64,000 nucleotides of DNA. Source: Pseudomonas saponiphila (GTDB taxonomy: Bacteria; Pseudomonadota; Gammaproteobacteria; Pseudomonadales; Pseudomonadaceae). The position numbers were made by a program, and so were the translations under genes. Location: positions 1,612,001-1,676,000 of the forward strand of contig NZ_FNTJ01000002.1 in NCBI RefSeq assembly GCF_900105185.1, in the 5' to 3' direction. The number at the start of each line of letters is the position of its first letter. The stretch's first letter is position 1. The notes beneath the pieces were generated by a model. The model had not been told where the DNA came from. It was given only the letters and a program-made list of their open reading frames with translations, and made no database searches. Below, in pieces: positions 27,501 through 35,923 of this stretch.

Positions 27501-28199
27501 GTGCGGGGACTGAAAGTGCTGGGCGCCTTGTTGCTGCTGGGCGCCCTGTTGTTGATCGGCATCCGCCTGGGCTGGTTGCCGGTGGCTGCTGCGTGGAACC
27601 CCTGGGCGCCGCTGGATGTGCAGGCCAAGCCTAATCTGCTGACTCGTTTCAAGCTGGCGCGGCTGCGGGATGATCCGCAGCTGTGCGATGAAGTGTTGGC
27701 GCGCTCCGGTTTGCGCACCAGTCGCCAACCCGACAGTCGTGGCGACGTGGCCTGCCCGTTGAGCAATACCTTGCGGGTGCAAGGGGGCGCGGTCGCGTTG
27801 AGCAGCAGCTTTCTCGCCAGTTGTCCGCTGGCGGTGGCGTTTGCTCTGTACGAGCTCCACGGACTGCAGCCGGCGGCGCAGGCGGTGTACGGACAGCGAG
27901 TGGCGCGGGTCGATCATCTGGGCAGCTTTGCCTGCCGCAATATGTATAGCCGCGAAAAGGGGGCGCGCAGTCAGCATGCCAGCGCCAATGCCCTGGATAT
28001 TGCCGGCTTTCGTCTGAGCGATGGACGCAGTATCAGCGTGCTGCAGGATTGGCCCAAGGACAGCAGTGAAGGGCGCTTTCTGCGGCTGGCCCGGGACGGC
28101 GCCTGCGATGCGTTCAATGTGGTGCTGGGGCCGGACTACAACAGCGCGCATCGCAACCATTTCCATCTGGATGTGGGACCTTGGTGGGTGTGTCGCTGA
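27501..28199 (+). CDS. Membrane-anchored extensin-like / M15-type putative cell-wall hydrolase
   Basis: Protein of 232 residues. GTG start with GGGAG five bases upstream. One N-terminal transmembrane anchor (VLGALLLLGALLLIGIRLGW), periplasmic remainder. The C-terminal 'extensin-like' domain contains SQHASANALDIAGF and HRNHFHLDVG, the H-x(6)-D and HxH zinc ligands of LAS-type (M15-like) D-Ala-D-Ala peptidases, so peptidoglycan cleavage is plausible. Substrate unproven. It follows the PEP-mutase gene by 14 bases. Confidence 0.78.
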   Translation: MRGLKVLGALLLLGALLLIGIRLGWLPVAAAWNPWAPLDVQAKPNLLTRFKLARLRDDPQLCDEVLARSGLRTSRQPDSRGDVACPLSNTLRVQGGAVALSSSFLASCPLAVAFALYELHGLQPAAQAVYGQRVARVDHLGSFACRNMYSREKGARSQHASANALDIAGFRLSDGRSISVLQDWPKDSSEGRFLRLARDGACDAFNVVLGPDYNSAHRNHFHLDVGPWWVCR

Positions 28200-28207
28200 A
28201 GAACGGC

Positions 28208-28825
28208 TCAGGCGGCGATGCGCAGGTTCTGCAGGATCAGCGGGCGAGCCCAGCCGATGTCGAAATCCATCTGCCGTTGCTGTTCGATGAGTTCCTCCGG
28301 CGGGAACGGTTCGGCCGGCTTGTCCAGCAGGTCCAGCTCGAATTCGGCGATCGGCAAGTGCAGAGGACGCGGCTCCGGCGCGGGACCAGGAGCGGGCACG
28401 GGCTGGCCGGCATTGAGCACGAGCGGCCGCACCCAGCCACTTTCGAAGTTCTGCTGGCGTTGCTGGGCGATGATTTCTTCCGGCGGGAACGGCGCAGCGG
28501 GCTTGTCCAGCAGATCCATTTCGAATTCGGCGATCGGTAGGAACAGCGGCTCAGGAGGGCGAACTTCGGTTTCCTGCACGTCGCAGTGGCGCTGATTGAC
28601 GATCTGCGCCAGCAGGTCGCTACCGCCCGCCGGCTCTACCGGGCCATCGACGGCAACCGCTGGCAGCCCTTCAACGCTCGCGCCATCTCCCCGTTGCTCG
28701 GCCAGGGCCTGGGCAAAGAAATCCTGCCACAGATGGCTGACGCCGCTCAGTGCCTGGGAGTTGCGTAGGCCATAGTCGCCGTGGCGAGAGATATAACCTA
28801 TCGATGTGCGTTGAATGTCTGACAT
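28208..28825 (-). CDS. Conserved protein with duplicated 42-residue module
   Basis: Protein of 205 residues (start MSDIQRTSIGYISRHGDYGL). The C-terminal half has two near-identical modules of about 42 residues, each LPIAEFE(M/L)DLLDKPA then PFPPEE and QQRQ, then (W)(V/A)RPL(I/V)L, joined by a proline-rich linker (VPAPGPAPEPRP). No signal peptide, membrane segment or known domain. Convergent with the extensin-like gene (8-base gap) and divergent from rsmJ. Function unknown. Confidence 0.7.
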   Translation of the reverse strand: MSDIQRTSIGYISRHGDYGLRNSQALSGVSHLWQDFFAQALAEQRGDGASVEGLPAVAVDGPVEPAGGSDLLAQIVNQRHCDVQETEVRPPEPLFLPIAEFEMDLLDKPAAPFPPEEIIAQQRQQNFESGWVRPLVLNAGQPVPAPGPAPEPRPLHLPIAEFELDLLDKPAEPFPPEELIEQQRQMDFDIGWARPLILQNLRIAA

Positions 28826-28858
28826 TGCTCTCGGTCGACGCTTGAGCTCTGGCAAAAT

Positions 28859-28887
28859 GGCCGATAGTTCTGTTATCGGCCGTTTTT
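28859..28887. promoter_or_regulatory. Strong palindrome between divergent genes
   Basis: GGCCGATA-(7 bases)-TATCGGCC, perfect eight-base arms, followed rightward by GTTTTT and leftward by ATTTTG. It resembles a bidirectional terminator yet lies 33 bases upstream of both the rsmJ ATG and the leftward ATG at 28825. It could be an operator, an attenuator or an insulating terminator. Confidence 0.5.
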
Positions 28888-28919
28888 GCCGATCATTAAT
28901 TTTTTGAGTGTGGTTTCAG

Positions 28920-29702
28920 ATGAATGAGCAACCCGCGGCCTGCCGCATCCAAGTCGAGGCCCTGGGCGCTGGCTTCGAGCCCCTGGCGCGGCAATGGGCC
29001 GAGCGCCTGAGCCTGCCCTTGCAGATCGACGAGCCGGAGTTCGCGCTGCAGGTCGGTGAGCAGGGCCTGCAATTGCAGCAGTTGGGGGCGGATGCGCCGG
29101 GGCCGGTACGAGTCGACTTCGTCGAAGGCGGCGCGGCCCATCGACGCCTGTATGGCGGTGGCAGCGGACAGATGATCGCCAAGGCGGTGGGGGTAGCCCA
29201 GGGCGTACGGCCCCGGGTGCTGGATGCGACGGCGGGGTTGGGCAAGGACGGTTTTGTCCTCGCTACCCTGGGATGCGAGATGAGCCTGATCGAACGTCAG
29301 CCATTGATTGGCGCACTATTGGAAGACGGTCTGGCCCGAGCCGCGCTGGACGCCGAAGTGGCGCCGATCGTGGCTCGCATGCATTTGCTCAAGGGCAATT
29401 CCATCGAACTGATGCGCAACTGGGAAGGCGAGCCGCCTCAGGTGATCTACCTCGATCCGATGTTTCCCCATCGGGAAAAAAGCGCGTTGGTGAAAAAGGA
29501 AATGCGCTTGTTCCGCCCGCTGGTGGGGGACGACAACGATGCACCGGCGCTGCTGGCGGCAGCCCTGGCCCTGGCCAGCCATCGGGTGGTGGTCAAGCGC
29601 CCACGCAAGGCCCCGTGCATTGATGGGCCCAAGCCGAGTCACGGGCTGGAGGGCAAGTCCAGCCGCTATGACATCTACCCGAAGAAGGCCCTCAAGGCCT
29701 GA
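28920..29702 (+). CDS. rsmJ: 16S rRNA m2G1516 methyltransferase RsmJ
   Basis: SAM-dependent enzyme of 260 residues that methylates guanine 1516 of 16S rRNA. SAM-binding [17 protein letters not shown], catalytic [11 protein letters not shown] (DPMF variant of the DPPY-type motif) and C-terminal [13 protein letters not shown], typical of RsmJ/YhiQ. ATG at 28920 chosen; a GTG four codons upstream is possible. Single gene, REP elements follow. Confidence 0.92.
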   Translation: MNEQPAACRIQVEALGAGFEPLARQWAERLSLPLQIDEPEFALQVGEQGLQLQQLGADAPGPVRVDFVEGGAAHRRLYGGGSGQMIAKAVGVAQGVRPRVLDATAGLGKDGFVLATLGCEMSLIERQPLIGALLEDGLARAALDAEVAPIVARMHLLKGNSIELMRNWEGEPPQVIYLDPMFPHREKSALVKKEMRLFRPLVGDDNDAPALLAAALALASHRVVVKRPRKAPCIDGPKPSHGLEGKSSRYDIYPKKALKA

Positions 29703-29708
29703 GCCACC

Positions 29709-29792
29709 TGTAGGAGCCGGCTTGCCGGCGAAGGCCATTTTCAGAGGCTGTTCGCTGGCGAGCCAGCTCCTACTCAAGCCTGCTCCTACGGC
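29709..29792. repeat. REP pair (REPIN) plus half unit
   Basis: TGTAGGAGCCGGCTTGCCGGCGA and an inverted partner GTTCGCTGGCGAGCCAGCTCCTA about 30 bases on, then a further half unit (GCTCCTAC). Lies between convergent rsmJ and mexL. Confidence 0.85.
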
Positions 29793-30421
29793 CTGTAGGC
29801 GCGGATGAACAGCGCCACCACTTCCTGCACGTGCTCTTCCGCCGCGGCGCCCCTCAACGGCTCGCCGCAGCCATAGAGAAGGCGGAAGTTCGCCCCGCCC
29901 TTGAGCATGCAGAAGAAGTGTTCGGCGGCATTGCGCGGCTTGTCGATGTGCAAGGTGCCCAACTCGTTGATTCGCCTCAGCAGCCGTTCCATGCCCTGCA
30001 ACACGCGTTCCGGGCCGGCTTCGATGAACATCTGCGAGAGCTTGGGATCCTGGTTGCCCAGGGTCATGATCAGGCGATGCAGGTTTACCGACTCGTCGCT
30101 GTTGATCAGTTGGTGAAAGCCTCTGGCGATGTTCAGCAGGACGCTTTCCACCGACGCGTTGGGCGTCAGTTCGTAGATCAGCGTCGGCAACTGCTCTTCG
30201 CACTTGGCCACCACCGCGGCGGTGAACAGGGTCTCCTTGTCATTGAAGTGGCTGTACACCGTGAGTTTTGAAACGCCGGCTTCGGCGGCGACCGCATCCA
30301 TGCTGGTACTGGCGTAGCCATTGCTCAGAAACAGGTTTTTCGCTGCTTCGAGAATGGCCTGGCGCTTGGCCAGATCTTTGGGCCTGCCTGGCCCAACGTT
30401 TGCGGAAGGATTGTCGGACAT
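29786..30421 (-). CDS. mexL: TetR-family repressor MexL
   Basis: TetR-type repressor of 211 residues. Helix-turn-helix at about 20-65 (RQAILEAAKNLFLSNGYAST; AAEAGVSKLTVYSHFNDKE) and a C-terminal drug-responsive domain. Divergent from mexJ with a 93-bp shared promoter region containing a matching inverted repeat, which is the published P. aeruginosa MexL-mexJK arrangement; order rsmJ-mexL-mexJ-mexK is the same there in my recollection. Expected to repress mexJK and itself. Confidence 0.87.
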   Translation of the reverse strand: MSDNPSANVGPGRPKDLAKRQAILEAAKNLFLSNGYASTSMDAVAAEAGVSKLTVYSHFNDKETLFTAAVVAKCEEQLPTLIYELTPNASVESVLLNIARGFHQLINSDESVNLHRLIMTLGNQDPKLSQMFIEAGPERVLQGMERLLRRINELGTLHIDKPRNAAEHFFCMLKGGANFRLLYGCGEPLRGAAAEEHVQEVVALFIRAYRP

Positions 30422-30433
30422 TTTTCGCTGTTA

Positions 30434-30481
30434 ATACTGGACTGGTGAGTTTGCTATTAATAACATACCGGCCAGTATAAT
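30434..30481. promoter_or_regulatory. mexL-mexJ intergenic operator/promoter
   Basis: Inverted arms ATACTGG (30434-30440) and CCAGTAT (30472-30478) 31 bases apart. The right arm overlaps a perfect TATAAT (30476-30481) that fits the mexJ -10, with TTGCTA at 30451-30456 as a poorly spaced -35. The left arm overlaps the A/T stretch expected for the mexL -10. Binding by MexL is inferred. Confidence 0.6.
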
Positions 30482-30514
30482 TATTCAAAGCACCATTAGC
30501 GAAGGGTCGCCGCC

Positions 30515-31603
30515 ATGTTCCGCTATGCCTTGCCAGTCAGCCTGGCTTTTTTTCTGTCTGCTTGTGGGCACGAAGAGCCCGTTCAAATTGGCATCCGACC
30601 GGCCATGGTGGTCCAGCCAGAGCCTTCGGCACGGGCTTCGGACAGTTACCCCGGCGAGGTGCGAGCTCGTTACGAACCCGAGCTGGCATTCCGCATTGGC
30701 GGCAAGGTCAGTCGACGACTGGTTGAAGAAGGCGAGCGGGTCAAGGCCAATCAGCCCCTGGCCGAGCTCGATCCGCAGGACGTGCGCCTGCAGCTTGAGG
30801 CCACCCGGGCCCAGGTCACTGCGGCCAGTGCCAACCTCAATCTGGTGCGTGCCGAGCGCGATCGCTACAAGACCCTGCTGGACCGGCAGATGGTCAGCCG
30901 TTCCCAGTACGACAATGCCGAAAACCTTTATCGCGCCGGTGAAGCAAGGTTGAAGCAGATCAAGGCCGAGTTCGACGTGGCCAGCAACCAGGCCGGCTAT
31001 GCCGTGCTGCGGGCTCCCCAGGATGGCGTGGTGGCCAAGCGCGCGGTGGAAGTCGGACAGGTGGTAGCGGCGGGGCAGACGGTCTTCACTCTGGCCACCG
31101 ATGGCGAGCGCGAGGTGCTGATCAGTTTCCCCGAACAGAATTACGGTCGCTTCAAGGTGGGCCAGCCGGTATCGGTCGAACTCTGGACCCAACCGGGCCA
31201 GCGCTTCGACGGGCACATCCGCGAGCTGTCGCCGGCTGCCGATCCGAAGTCCCGGACCTTCGCCGCGCGCATTGCCTTCAACTCCGGCAAGGTTCCCGCC
31301 GAGCTTGGCCAGAGCGCCCGGGTGTTTATCCAGAATGGTGAGGCGGTGCCGTTGTCGGTGCCGTTGTCGGCGCTGTCCGCGGAAGGCGGGGCGACTTACG
31401 TCTGGCGGGTCGATGCCAACAGCACCCTGCACAAGACCCCGGTGCGGGTCGGTGCTTTCGGCGAGAAGAGCGTGCCGGTGCTCGAAGGCTTGAGCGCCAG
31501 CGATTGGGTGGTGGCCGCCGGCGTGCATGTGCTCCACGAGGGCTTGCAGGTACGCCCGGTGGATCGCTCCAACCGTGTAGTCAATCTGGCGGCCAAGGAG
31601 TAA
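30515..31603 (+). CDS. mexJ: RND efflux periplasmic adaptor MexJ
   Basis: Membrane-fusion lipoprotein of 362 residues linking the inner-membrane pump to an outer-membrane channel. Signal peptide ends FFLSAC (lipobox). HlyD-type layout: half-lipoyl ARYEPELAFRIGGKVSRRLV, coiled-coil hairpin (about 85-140), second lipoyl half LRAPQDGVVAKRAVEVGQVV, beta-barrel and membrane-proximal domains. No outer-membrane factor gene follows, in keeping with MexJK's use of OprM or OpmH in P. aeruginosa. mexK starts six bases downstream. Confidence 0.9.
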   Translation: MFRYALPVSLAFFLSACGHEEPVQIGIRPAMVVQPEPSARASDSYPGEVRARYEPELAFRIGGKVSRRLVEEGERVKANQPLAELDPQDVRLQLEATRAQVTAASANLNLVRAERDRYKTLLDRQMVSRSQYDNAENLYRAGEARLKQIKAEFDVASNQAGYAVLRAPQDGVVAKRAVEVGQVVAAGQTVFTLATDGEREVLISFPEQNYGRFKVGQPVSVELWTQPGQRFDGHIRELSPAADPKSRTFAARIAFNSGKVPAELGQSARVFIQNGEAVPLSVPLSALSAEGGATYVWRVDANSTLHKTPVRVGAFGEKSVPVLEGLSASDWVVAAGVHVLHEGLQVRPVDRSNRVVNLAAKE

Positions 31604-31609
31604 TCCACG

Positions 31610-34600
31610 ATGGGTTTCAACCTTTCCGCCTGGGCGTTGCGCAATCGCCAGATCGTCCTGTTCCTGATGCTGCTGCTGGCCATTGTCGGGGCGCTGTCCT
31701 ACACCAAACTGGGGCAGAGCGAAGATCCGCCCTTCACCTTCAAGGCCATGGTGATTCGCACCAACTGGCCGGGGGCCACGGCCCAGGAAGTCTCGCGCCA
31801 GGTCACCGAGCGCATTGAAAAGAAACTCATGGAGACCGGCGAGTACGACCGCATTGTCTCCTTCTCCCGGCCCGGGGAGTCCCAGGTGACCTTCATCGCC
31901 CGGGACTCGATGCACTCCAACGAGATCCCCGATCTCTGGTATCAGGTCCGCAAGAAGATCAGCGATATCCGTCACACCCTGCCACCGGGCATCCAGGGGC
32001 CGTTCTTCAACGATGAGTTCGGCACCACCTTTGGCAACATCTACGCGCTGACCGGCAAGGGTTTCGACTACGCGGTCCTCAAGGACTACGCCGACCGCAT
32101 CCAGATCCAGCTGCAACGGGTCAAGGACGTGGGCAAGGTCGACCTGCTGGGCCTGCAGGACGAGAAGATCTGGATCGAGCTGTCCAACGTCAAGCTGGCC
32201 ACCCTGGGGCTGCCGCTGGCGGCCGTGCAGCAAGCGCTGGAAGAACAGAACGCTGTCTCCACCGCCGGGTTCTTCGAAACCCCCAGTGAGCGGGTGCAAC
32301 TGCGGGTATCGGGCAATTTCCAGACGGTGGAGCAGATTCGCAATTTCCCGATCCGCGTGGCTGGCCGGACCTTCCGCATCGGTGATGTGGCGGATGTGCG
32401 TCGTGGTTTCAATGACCCTCCCGCCCCGCGCATGCGCTTCATGGGGGAAGACGCCATCGGCCTGGCCGTGGCGATGAAGGAGGGCGGCGATATCCTGGTG
32501 CTGGGCAAGGCCCTGGAAGGCGAGTTCTCGCGCCTGCAGAAAAGCCTGCCGGCGGGCATGGAGCTGCGCAAGGTGTCCGACCAGCCGGCGGCGGTGAAGA
32601 CCGGGGTAGGCGAGTTTGTCCGGGTGCTGGCCGAGGCGCTGATCATCGTGCTGCTGGTGAGTTTCTTCTCCCTGGGCGTACGTACCGGCATGGTGGTGGC
32701 CCTGGCCATTCCCATGGTGTTGGCGATGACGTTCGCCACCATGTACTACCTGGGGATCGGCCTGCACAAGATCTCCCTGGGCGCGTTGGTGCTGGCCCTG
32801 GGGCTATTGGTGGATGACGCGATCATTGCCGTGGAGATGATGGCGATCAAGATGGAGCAGGGCTTTGACCGGATCAAGGCTGCCAGCTTCGCCTGGACCA
32901 GCACCGCCTTTCCCATGCTCACGGGCACCCTGATCACGGCGGCGGGCTTCCTGCCGATCGCCACGGCCCAGTCGGGCACCGGTGAATACACCCGTTCGAT
33001 CTTCCAGGTGGTGACCATCGCCCTGGTGGCCTCGTGGATCGCCGCCGTGGTGTTTGTCCCCTACCTGGGGGAAAAGCTCCTGCCGGATCTGGCCAAGATC
33101 CATGCCGCCAAGCACGGCGCCGAGTCCAACCCCCACGGCACGCCGTTTTATCAGCGTGTGCGCCGCGTGGTCGGCTGGTGTGTGGAGCGGCGCAAGACCG
33201 TGATCGTGCTGACCATCCTGGCGTTTGTCGGCTCGGTCATGCTGTTCCGCTTCGTGCCGCAGCAATTCTTCCCGGCCTCGGGACGCCTGGAACTGATGGT
33301 CGACCTGAAGCTGGCGGAGGGCGCCTCCCTGAGCAATACCGCCGACGAGGTCAAGCGTCTGGAAGCGATGCTCAAGGATCACCCGGGCATCGATAACTAC
33401 GTGGCCTATGTGGGCACCGGTTCGCCGCGTTTCTACCTGCCGCTGGACCAGCAACTGCCGGCCACCAGCTTTGCCCAGTTCGTGGTGCTGGCCAAGTCCA
33501 TCGAGGAGCGCGAAAGCCTGCGGGGTTGGCTGATCTCCACCCTCAATGAACAGTTCCCGGCCCTGCGTTCGCGTGTCACGCGCCTGGAAAACGGGCCGCC
33601 CGTGGGCTACCCGGTGCAGTTCCGGGTCACCGGCGAACACATCGAGGAAGTCCGCGCCCTGGCGCGCAAGGTCGCGGCCAAGGTCCGTGAGAATCCCCAT
33701 GTGGTCAACGTGCACCTGGACTGGGAAGAGCCGAGCAAGGTGGTCTACCTGAACGTCGACCAGGATCGCGCCCGGGCACTGGGGGTAAGTACCGCCAACC
33801 TGTCGAAGTTCCTCCAGAGCTCGCTGATCGGTTCCACCGTCAGCCAGTACCGCGAGGACAACGAACTGATCGAGATCCTTCTGCGCGGCACTCGCGAGGA
33901 GCGTAGCGAGCTGTCGTTGCTGCCGAGCCTGGCGGTGCCCACCGACAACGGCAAGAGCGTGTCGCTGTCCCAGGTGGCGACCCTGGAATACGGCTTTGAG
34001 GAAGGGGTGATCTGGCATCGCAATCGCCTGCCCAACGTCACCGTGCGCGCCGACATCTATGGCAAGGAACAGCCGGCGACCCTGGTGCAGCAGATCCTGC
34101 CGACCCTGGAGCCGATCCGCGCCGAACTGCCGGATGGCTACCTGCTGGATGTGGGCGGCACCGTCGAGGATTCGACCCGTGGCCAGAACTCGGTGAAGGC
34201 GGGGGTGCCGCTGTTCATCGTGGTGGTGCTGACCTTGCTGATGATCCAGCTGCGCAGCTTTTCGCGCACGGCGATGGTGTTTCTCACCGCGCCCTTGGGG
34301 CTGATCGGGGTCACCCTGTTTCTACTGGTGTTCCGCCAGCCGTTCGGCTTTGTAGCCATGCTCGGGACCATTGCCCTGTCGGGGATGATCATGCGCAACT
34401 CGGTGATCCTGGTGGATCAGATCGAGCAGGACATCAAGGCCGGGCAGAAGCCCTGGGATGCGATCATCGAAGCCACGGTGCGGCGTTTCCGGCCCATCGT
34501 GCTGACGGCCCTGGCGGCGGTGCTGGCGATGATTCCGTTGTCGCGCAGCGTGTTCTTCGGGCCGATGGCGGTGGCCATCATGGGCGGGCTGATCGTGGCG

Positions 34601-34666
34601 ACGGCGCTGACCCTGCTGTTCCTGCCGGCACTTTATGCGGCATGGTTCCGCGTCAAGAAGTCGTAG
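31610..34666 (+). CDS. mexK: RND efflux transporter MexK
   Basis: Proton-driven inner-membrane pump of 1018 residues. Twelve transmembrane helices in the RND pattern: TM1 near residues 10-28, two large periplasmic loops after TM1 and TM7, and the TM4 relay region LALGLLVDDAIIAVEMMAIK with paired aspartates. P. aeruginosa MexJK exports triclosan, erythromycin and tetracycline; substrates here are inferred. Intact, no frameshift. Confidence 0.9.
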   Translation: MGFNLSAWALRNRQIVLFLMLLLAIVGALSYTKLGQSEDPPFTFKAMVIRTNWPGATAQEVSRQVTERIEKKLMETGEYDRIVSFSRPGESQVTFIARDSMHSNEIPDLWYQVRKKISDIRHTLPPGIQGPFFNDEFGTTFGNIYALTGKGFDYAVLKDYADRIQIQLQRVKDVGKVDLLGLQDEKIWIELSNVKLATLGLPLAAVQQALEEQNAVSTAGFFETPSERVQLRVSGNFQTVEQIRNFPIRVAGRTFRIGDVADVRRGFNDPPAPRMRFMGEDAIGLAVAMKEGGDILVLGKALEGEFSRLQKSLPAGMELRKVSDQPAAVKTGVGEFVRVLAEALIIVLLVSFFSLGVRTGMVVALAIPMVLAMTFATMYYLGIGLHKISLGALVLALGLLVDDAIIAVEMMAIKMEQGFDRIKAASFAWTSTAFPMLTGTLITAAGFLPIATAQSGTGEYTRSIFQVVTIALVASWIAAVVFVPYLGEKLLPDLAKIHAAKHGAESNPHGTPFYQRVRRVVGWCVERRKTVIVLTILAFVGSVMLFRFVPQQFFPASGRLELMVDLKLAEGASLSNTADEVKRLEAMLKDHPGIDNYVAYVGTGSPRFYLPLDQQLPATSFAQFVVLAKSIEERESLRGWLISTLNEQFPALRSRVTRLENGPPVGYPVQFRVTGEHIEEVRALARKVAAKVRENPHVVNVHLDWEEPSKVVYLNVDQDRARALGVSTANLSKFLQSSLIGSTVSQYREDNELIEILLRGTREERSELSLLPSLAVPTDNGKSVSLSQVATLEYGFEEGVIWHRNRLPNVTVRADIYGKEQPATLVQQILPTLEPIRAELPDGYLLDVGGTVEDSTRGQNSVKAGVPLFIVVVLTLLMIQLRSFSRTAMVFLTAPLGLIGVTLFLLVFRQPFGFVAMLGTIALSGMIMRNSVILVDQIEQDIKAGQKPWDAIIEATVRRFRPIVLTALAAVLAMIPLSRSVFFGPMAVAIMGGLIVATALTLLFLPALYAAWFRVKKS

Positions 34667-34742
34667 GAGCCGGCTTGCCGGCGAAGAGTCCCTTGAGGCC
34701 GGCGTCCGCTTGCGGACGCCTTCGCCAGCAAGCGGGCTCCTA
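34663..34742. repeat. REPIN after mexK
   Basis: GTAGGAGCCGGCTTGCCGGCGA and inverted CTTCGCCAGCAAGCGGGCTCCTAC enclosing a further palindrome GGCGTCCGC-TT-GCGGACGCC at 34700-34719. The first REP overlaps the mexK stop codon. Located between convergent mexK and the DUF4197 gene. Confidence 0.88.
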
Positions 34743-34759
34743 CCGCTGAGGGAAAGGTC

Positions 34760-35449
34760 TTACAGGCTGCCGAAGACTTTCTTGGCCAGGCTGGTGGCGG
34801 CTGCCGCCGGGTTCTGGCGAATGTTCTCTTCCTGCTTGCCGATCATTTCAAACAGGCCATTGAGGGCTTGTTCGGTCACATAACCTTCGATATTGGCGTT
34901 CTTGGCATCCAGTACCCCCAGTGTCGCGGCCTGGCCGGCGAAGGAGTTGTACTGCTTGGCCAGACCGACCTGGTCGGTGGCCTGCTTGACGATCGGCAGG
35001 AACTTGGCGCGGATCTGCTCGCGGCTGCTCTTGTCCAGGTACTGGGTGGCAGAGTCCTTGCCGCCGGCGAGAATGCCCTTGGCGTCGGCCACGGTCATCT
35101 TCTTCACGGCATCCACCAGCAGGGCCTGGGCTTGCGGTACAGCCGCCTCGGCGGCCTTGTTCATGCTGGTTTCCAGCTGATCGACCTGATCACCCATGCC
35201 GAACTGCTTCATTTTCTTCGCCACTTTGCCGAGATTGCCCGGCAGTTCGATGCGCACATCGGGGTTGTTGCTGAAACCGCCTGGGGTCCCCAACTGCTTG
35301 ACGGCGATCTGCGCGCCCTGGGTCAGGGCGTCCTTGAGGCCGCCGCTGGCGTCTCCCTGGGACAGGTCGCTGAGGGACAGGGCCAGGGCACTGGCGGAGA
35401 TCATCAGGCCAGCGCACAGGCTGGTGAAGCGGAGCGAGGTACGGAGCAT
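34760..35449 (-). CDS. DUF4197 periplasmic protein
   Basis: Exported helical protein of 229 residues. Start MLRTSLRFTSLCAGLMISA with AGGAAG upstream; Sec signal peptide ending about ASALA. The mature protein fits DUF4197 (KDALTQGAQIAVKQLGTPGG; then QFGMGDQVDQLETSMNKAAE), a family of periplasmic proteins with no assigned role. Downstream of, and same strand as, the YbaY lipoprotein (24-base gap). Confidence 0.82.
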   Translation of the reverse strand: MLRTSLRFTSLCAGLMISASALALSLSDLSQGDASGGLKDALTQGAQIAVKQLGTPGGFSNNPDVRIELPGNLGKVAKKMKQFGMGDQVDQLETSMNKAAEAAVPQAQALLVDAVKKMTVADAKGILAGGKDSATQYLDKSSREQIRAKFLPIVKQATDQVGLAKQYNSFAGQAATLGVLDAKNANIEGYVTEQALNGLFEMIGKQEENIRQNPAAAATSLAKKVFGSL

Positions 35450-35473
35450 GGCGGCTTCCTTGGACAATGAGAG

Positions 35474-35872
35474 TTAACGTACAGCGTCGACACGGAGTTT
35501 CAGCGGCTGGGGATCCTTGCCGTCAAGATTGACTCCGTTGTGTTCGGTGGTGATGAACATCAGCTTGCCGTCCAGCTCGATCCGCGCACTGACCGCGTAA
35601 CGATGGCCTGGCTTGACCTGGGCCGGGTCGTAGCTGAGGTGGAAAGGCAGCGGCACCTGGCCCTTGATCGGACCTTTCTGCTCGGCCAGGACTTGCGCCG
35701 GCGCGTCCGCCAGGGACACGTCCTGCAGGCTCACGCTCAGGGTGGCGGTGGCCGGTAGGGCGATGCGTTGCAGATAGAAGACTTCACCATCGAGGCTTGC
35801 CTTGGCCGCAGGCTGCATGGCTTGGCAGGCGCCAAGCAGCGCGGTGGCTGCCAGCAGGATGAGTTTTTTCAT
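35474..35872 (-). CDS. YbaY-family lipoprotein
   Basis: Lipoprotein of 132 residues. Signal peptide MKKLILLAATALLGAC with lipobox LLGAC, then a beta-sandwich YbaY/secretin-pilot-like domain (VFYLQRIALPATATLSVSLQ). Sometimes labelled 'type III secretion lipoprotein chaperone YscW', but there is no secretion system here. Role unknown. Same strand as plsB, 51 bases after it. Confidence 0.82.
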   Translation of the reverse strand: MKKLILLAATALLGACQAMQPAAKASLDGEVFYLQRIALPATATLSVSLQDVSLADAPAQVLAEQKGPIKGQVPLPFHLSYDPAQVKPGHRYAVSARIELDGKLMFITTEHNGVNLDGKDPQPLKLRVDAVR

Positions 35873-35923
35873 GGCGGATCTCCGTATCGGGGGCGCCGCA
35901 GATTCTGCGGCGCCGATAAGAAT

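Noticed and set aside
30485..32767. 760-codon open frame opposite mexJ-mexK
   Set aside because: Shadow of two well-supported efflux genes.
35474..35872. Type III secretion lipoprotein (YscW-like)
   Set aside because: Similarity is to the YbaY fold only and no secretion genes are nearby.
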